Of a DNA stretch of 64,000 bases, positions 63,844 to 64,000 are shown piece after piece. Position 1 is the first letter of the stretch, and each line of letters starts with the position of its first letter. The notes below the pieces were generated by a model. The model was not told where the DNA came from. It was given only the letters and a program-made list of their open reading frames with translations, and did not search any database. Origin of the DNA: Gordius sp. MW1 (taxonomy: Eukaryota > Nematomorpha > Gordioida > Gordea > Gordiidae); the NCBI GenBank assembly GCA_964036665.1, contig OZ038532.1:12170537-12234536 (forward strand), given 5' to 3'. A program made the translations under genes and the position numbers.

Positions 63844-64000
63844 GTAAGTTACGACATTAGTTAAAAAGTTGCTTTATGCAACTAAAAACTGTAAAATTTA
63901 TATTAATTATGATATTTTTTACGTTGATCTATTTAAAATCAAACATTTTTTTGCTTATGCCACCTTAATATTCGAAACCTATACAATATTGAAAATGTGT

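Overview
This is eukaryotic, almost certainly invertebrate-metazoan, DNA. It is AT-rich, its protein-coding genes are split into many short exons with GT-AG introns, and transposable elements and satellite-like repeats fill much of the rest. I cannot name the species. There is no operon structure, no bacterial signal and no CRISPR array. Homology statements come from recalled conserved protein blocks, not from a database search.

Three cellular genes can be assembled exon by exon with phases that agree across every junction used. (1) PI4KB, phosphatidylinositol 4-kinase beta, + strand, about 4035-22670, 14 exons, roughly 970 codons; the first exon is not identified. (2) VPS33A, the Sec1/Munc18 subunit of HOPS/CORVET, - strand, 32932-23703, 15 exons, 629 residues; a conserved stretch of about 20 residues could not be found. 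(3) The N-terminal third of BLTP1 (KIAA1109/Tweek), a bridge-like lipid-transfer protein, + strand, 50522 to beyond the window end, 27 exons, about 1,720 codons. PI4KB and VPS33A converge tail to tail with 1.03 kb between stop codons; VPS33A and BLTP1 diverge across about 17.6 kb of mobile DNA. All three act in phosphoinositide, membrane-traffic or lipid-transfer biology.

Layout: 1-1640 repeat-family copy; 1641-3495 Ty3/gypsy relic; 4035-22670 PI4KB, whose 12-kb penultimate region intron (10196-22230) holds an RTE retrotransposon with an intact 1,070-residue ORF, four copies of the repeat family and two ends of a probable hAT element; 23703-32932 VPS33A, with a DIRS/LTR-type element carrying a large inverted duplication at 28644-31376; 38439-39700 a Tc1/mariner relic with very long inverted repeats; 39775-42203 a hAT element with target duplications, containing a second hAT (40429-41191) with its own duplications; 42677-43156 a reverse-oriented repeat-family copy; 43340-48310 a decayed Ty3/gypsy element on the - strand; 50522 onward BLTP1, with MITEs and a truncated gypsy element in its introns.

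The most novel-looking item is the repeat family at 1-1640, 10317-16372, 17011-18180, 19999-20293, 20378-21987, 42677-43156 and fragments. Its ends are inverted copies of TGCTATGCAATTTATGGG, its core is a variable array of ~130-bp monomers each carrying a hairpin with apparent compensatory changes, and it finishes with a GGGCC/GGCCC hairpin. This resembles non-autonomous Helentron (DINE/HINE) architecture but I see no helicase and the classification is inference.
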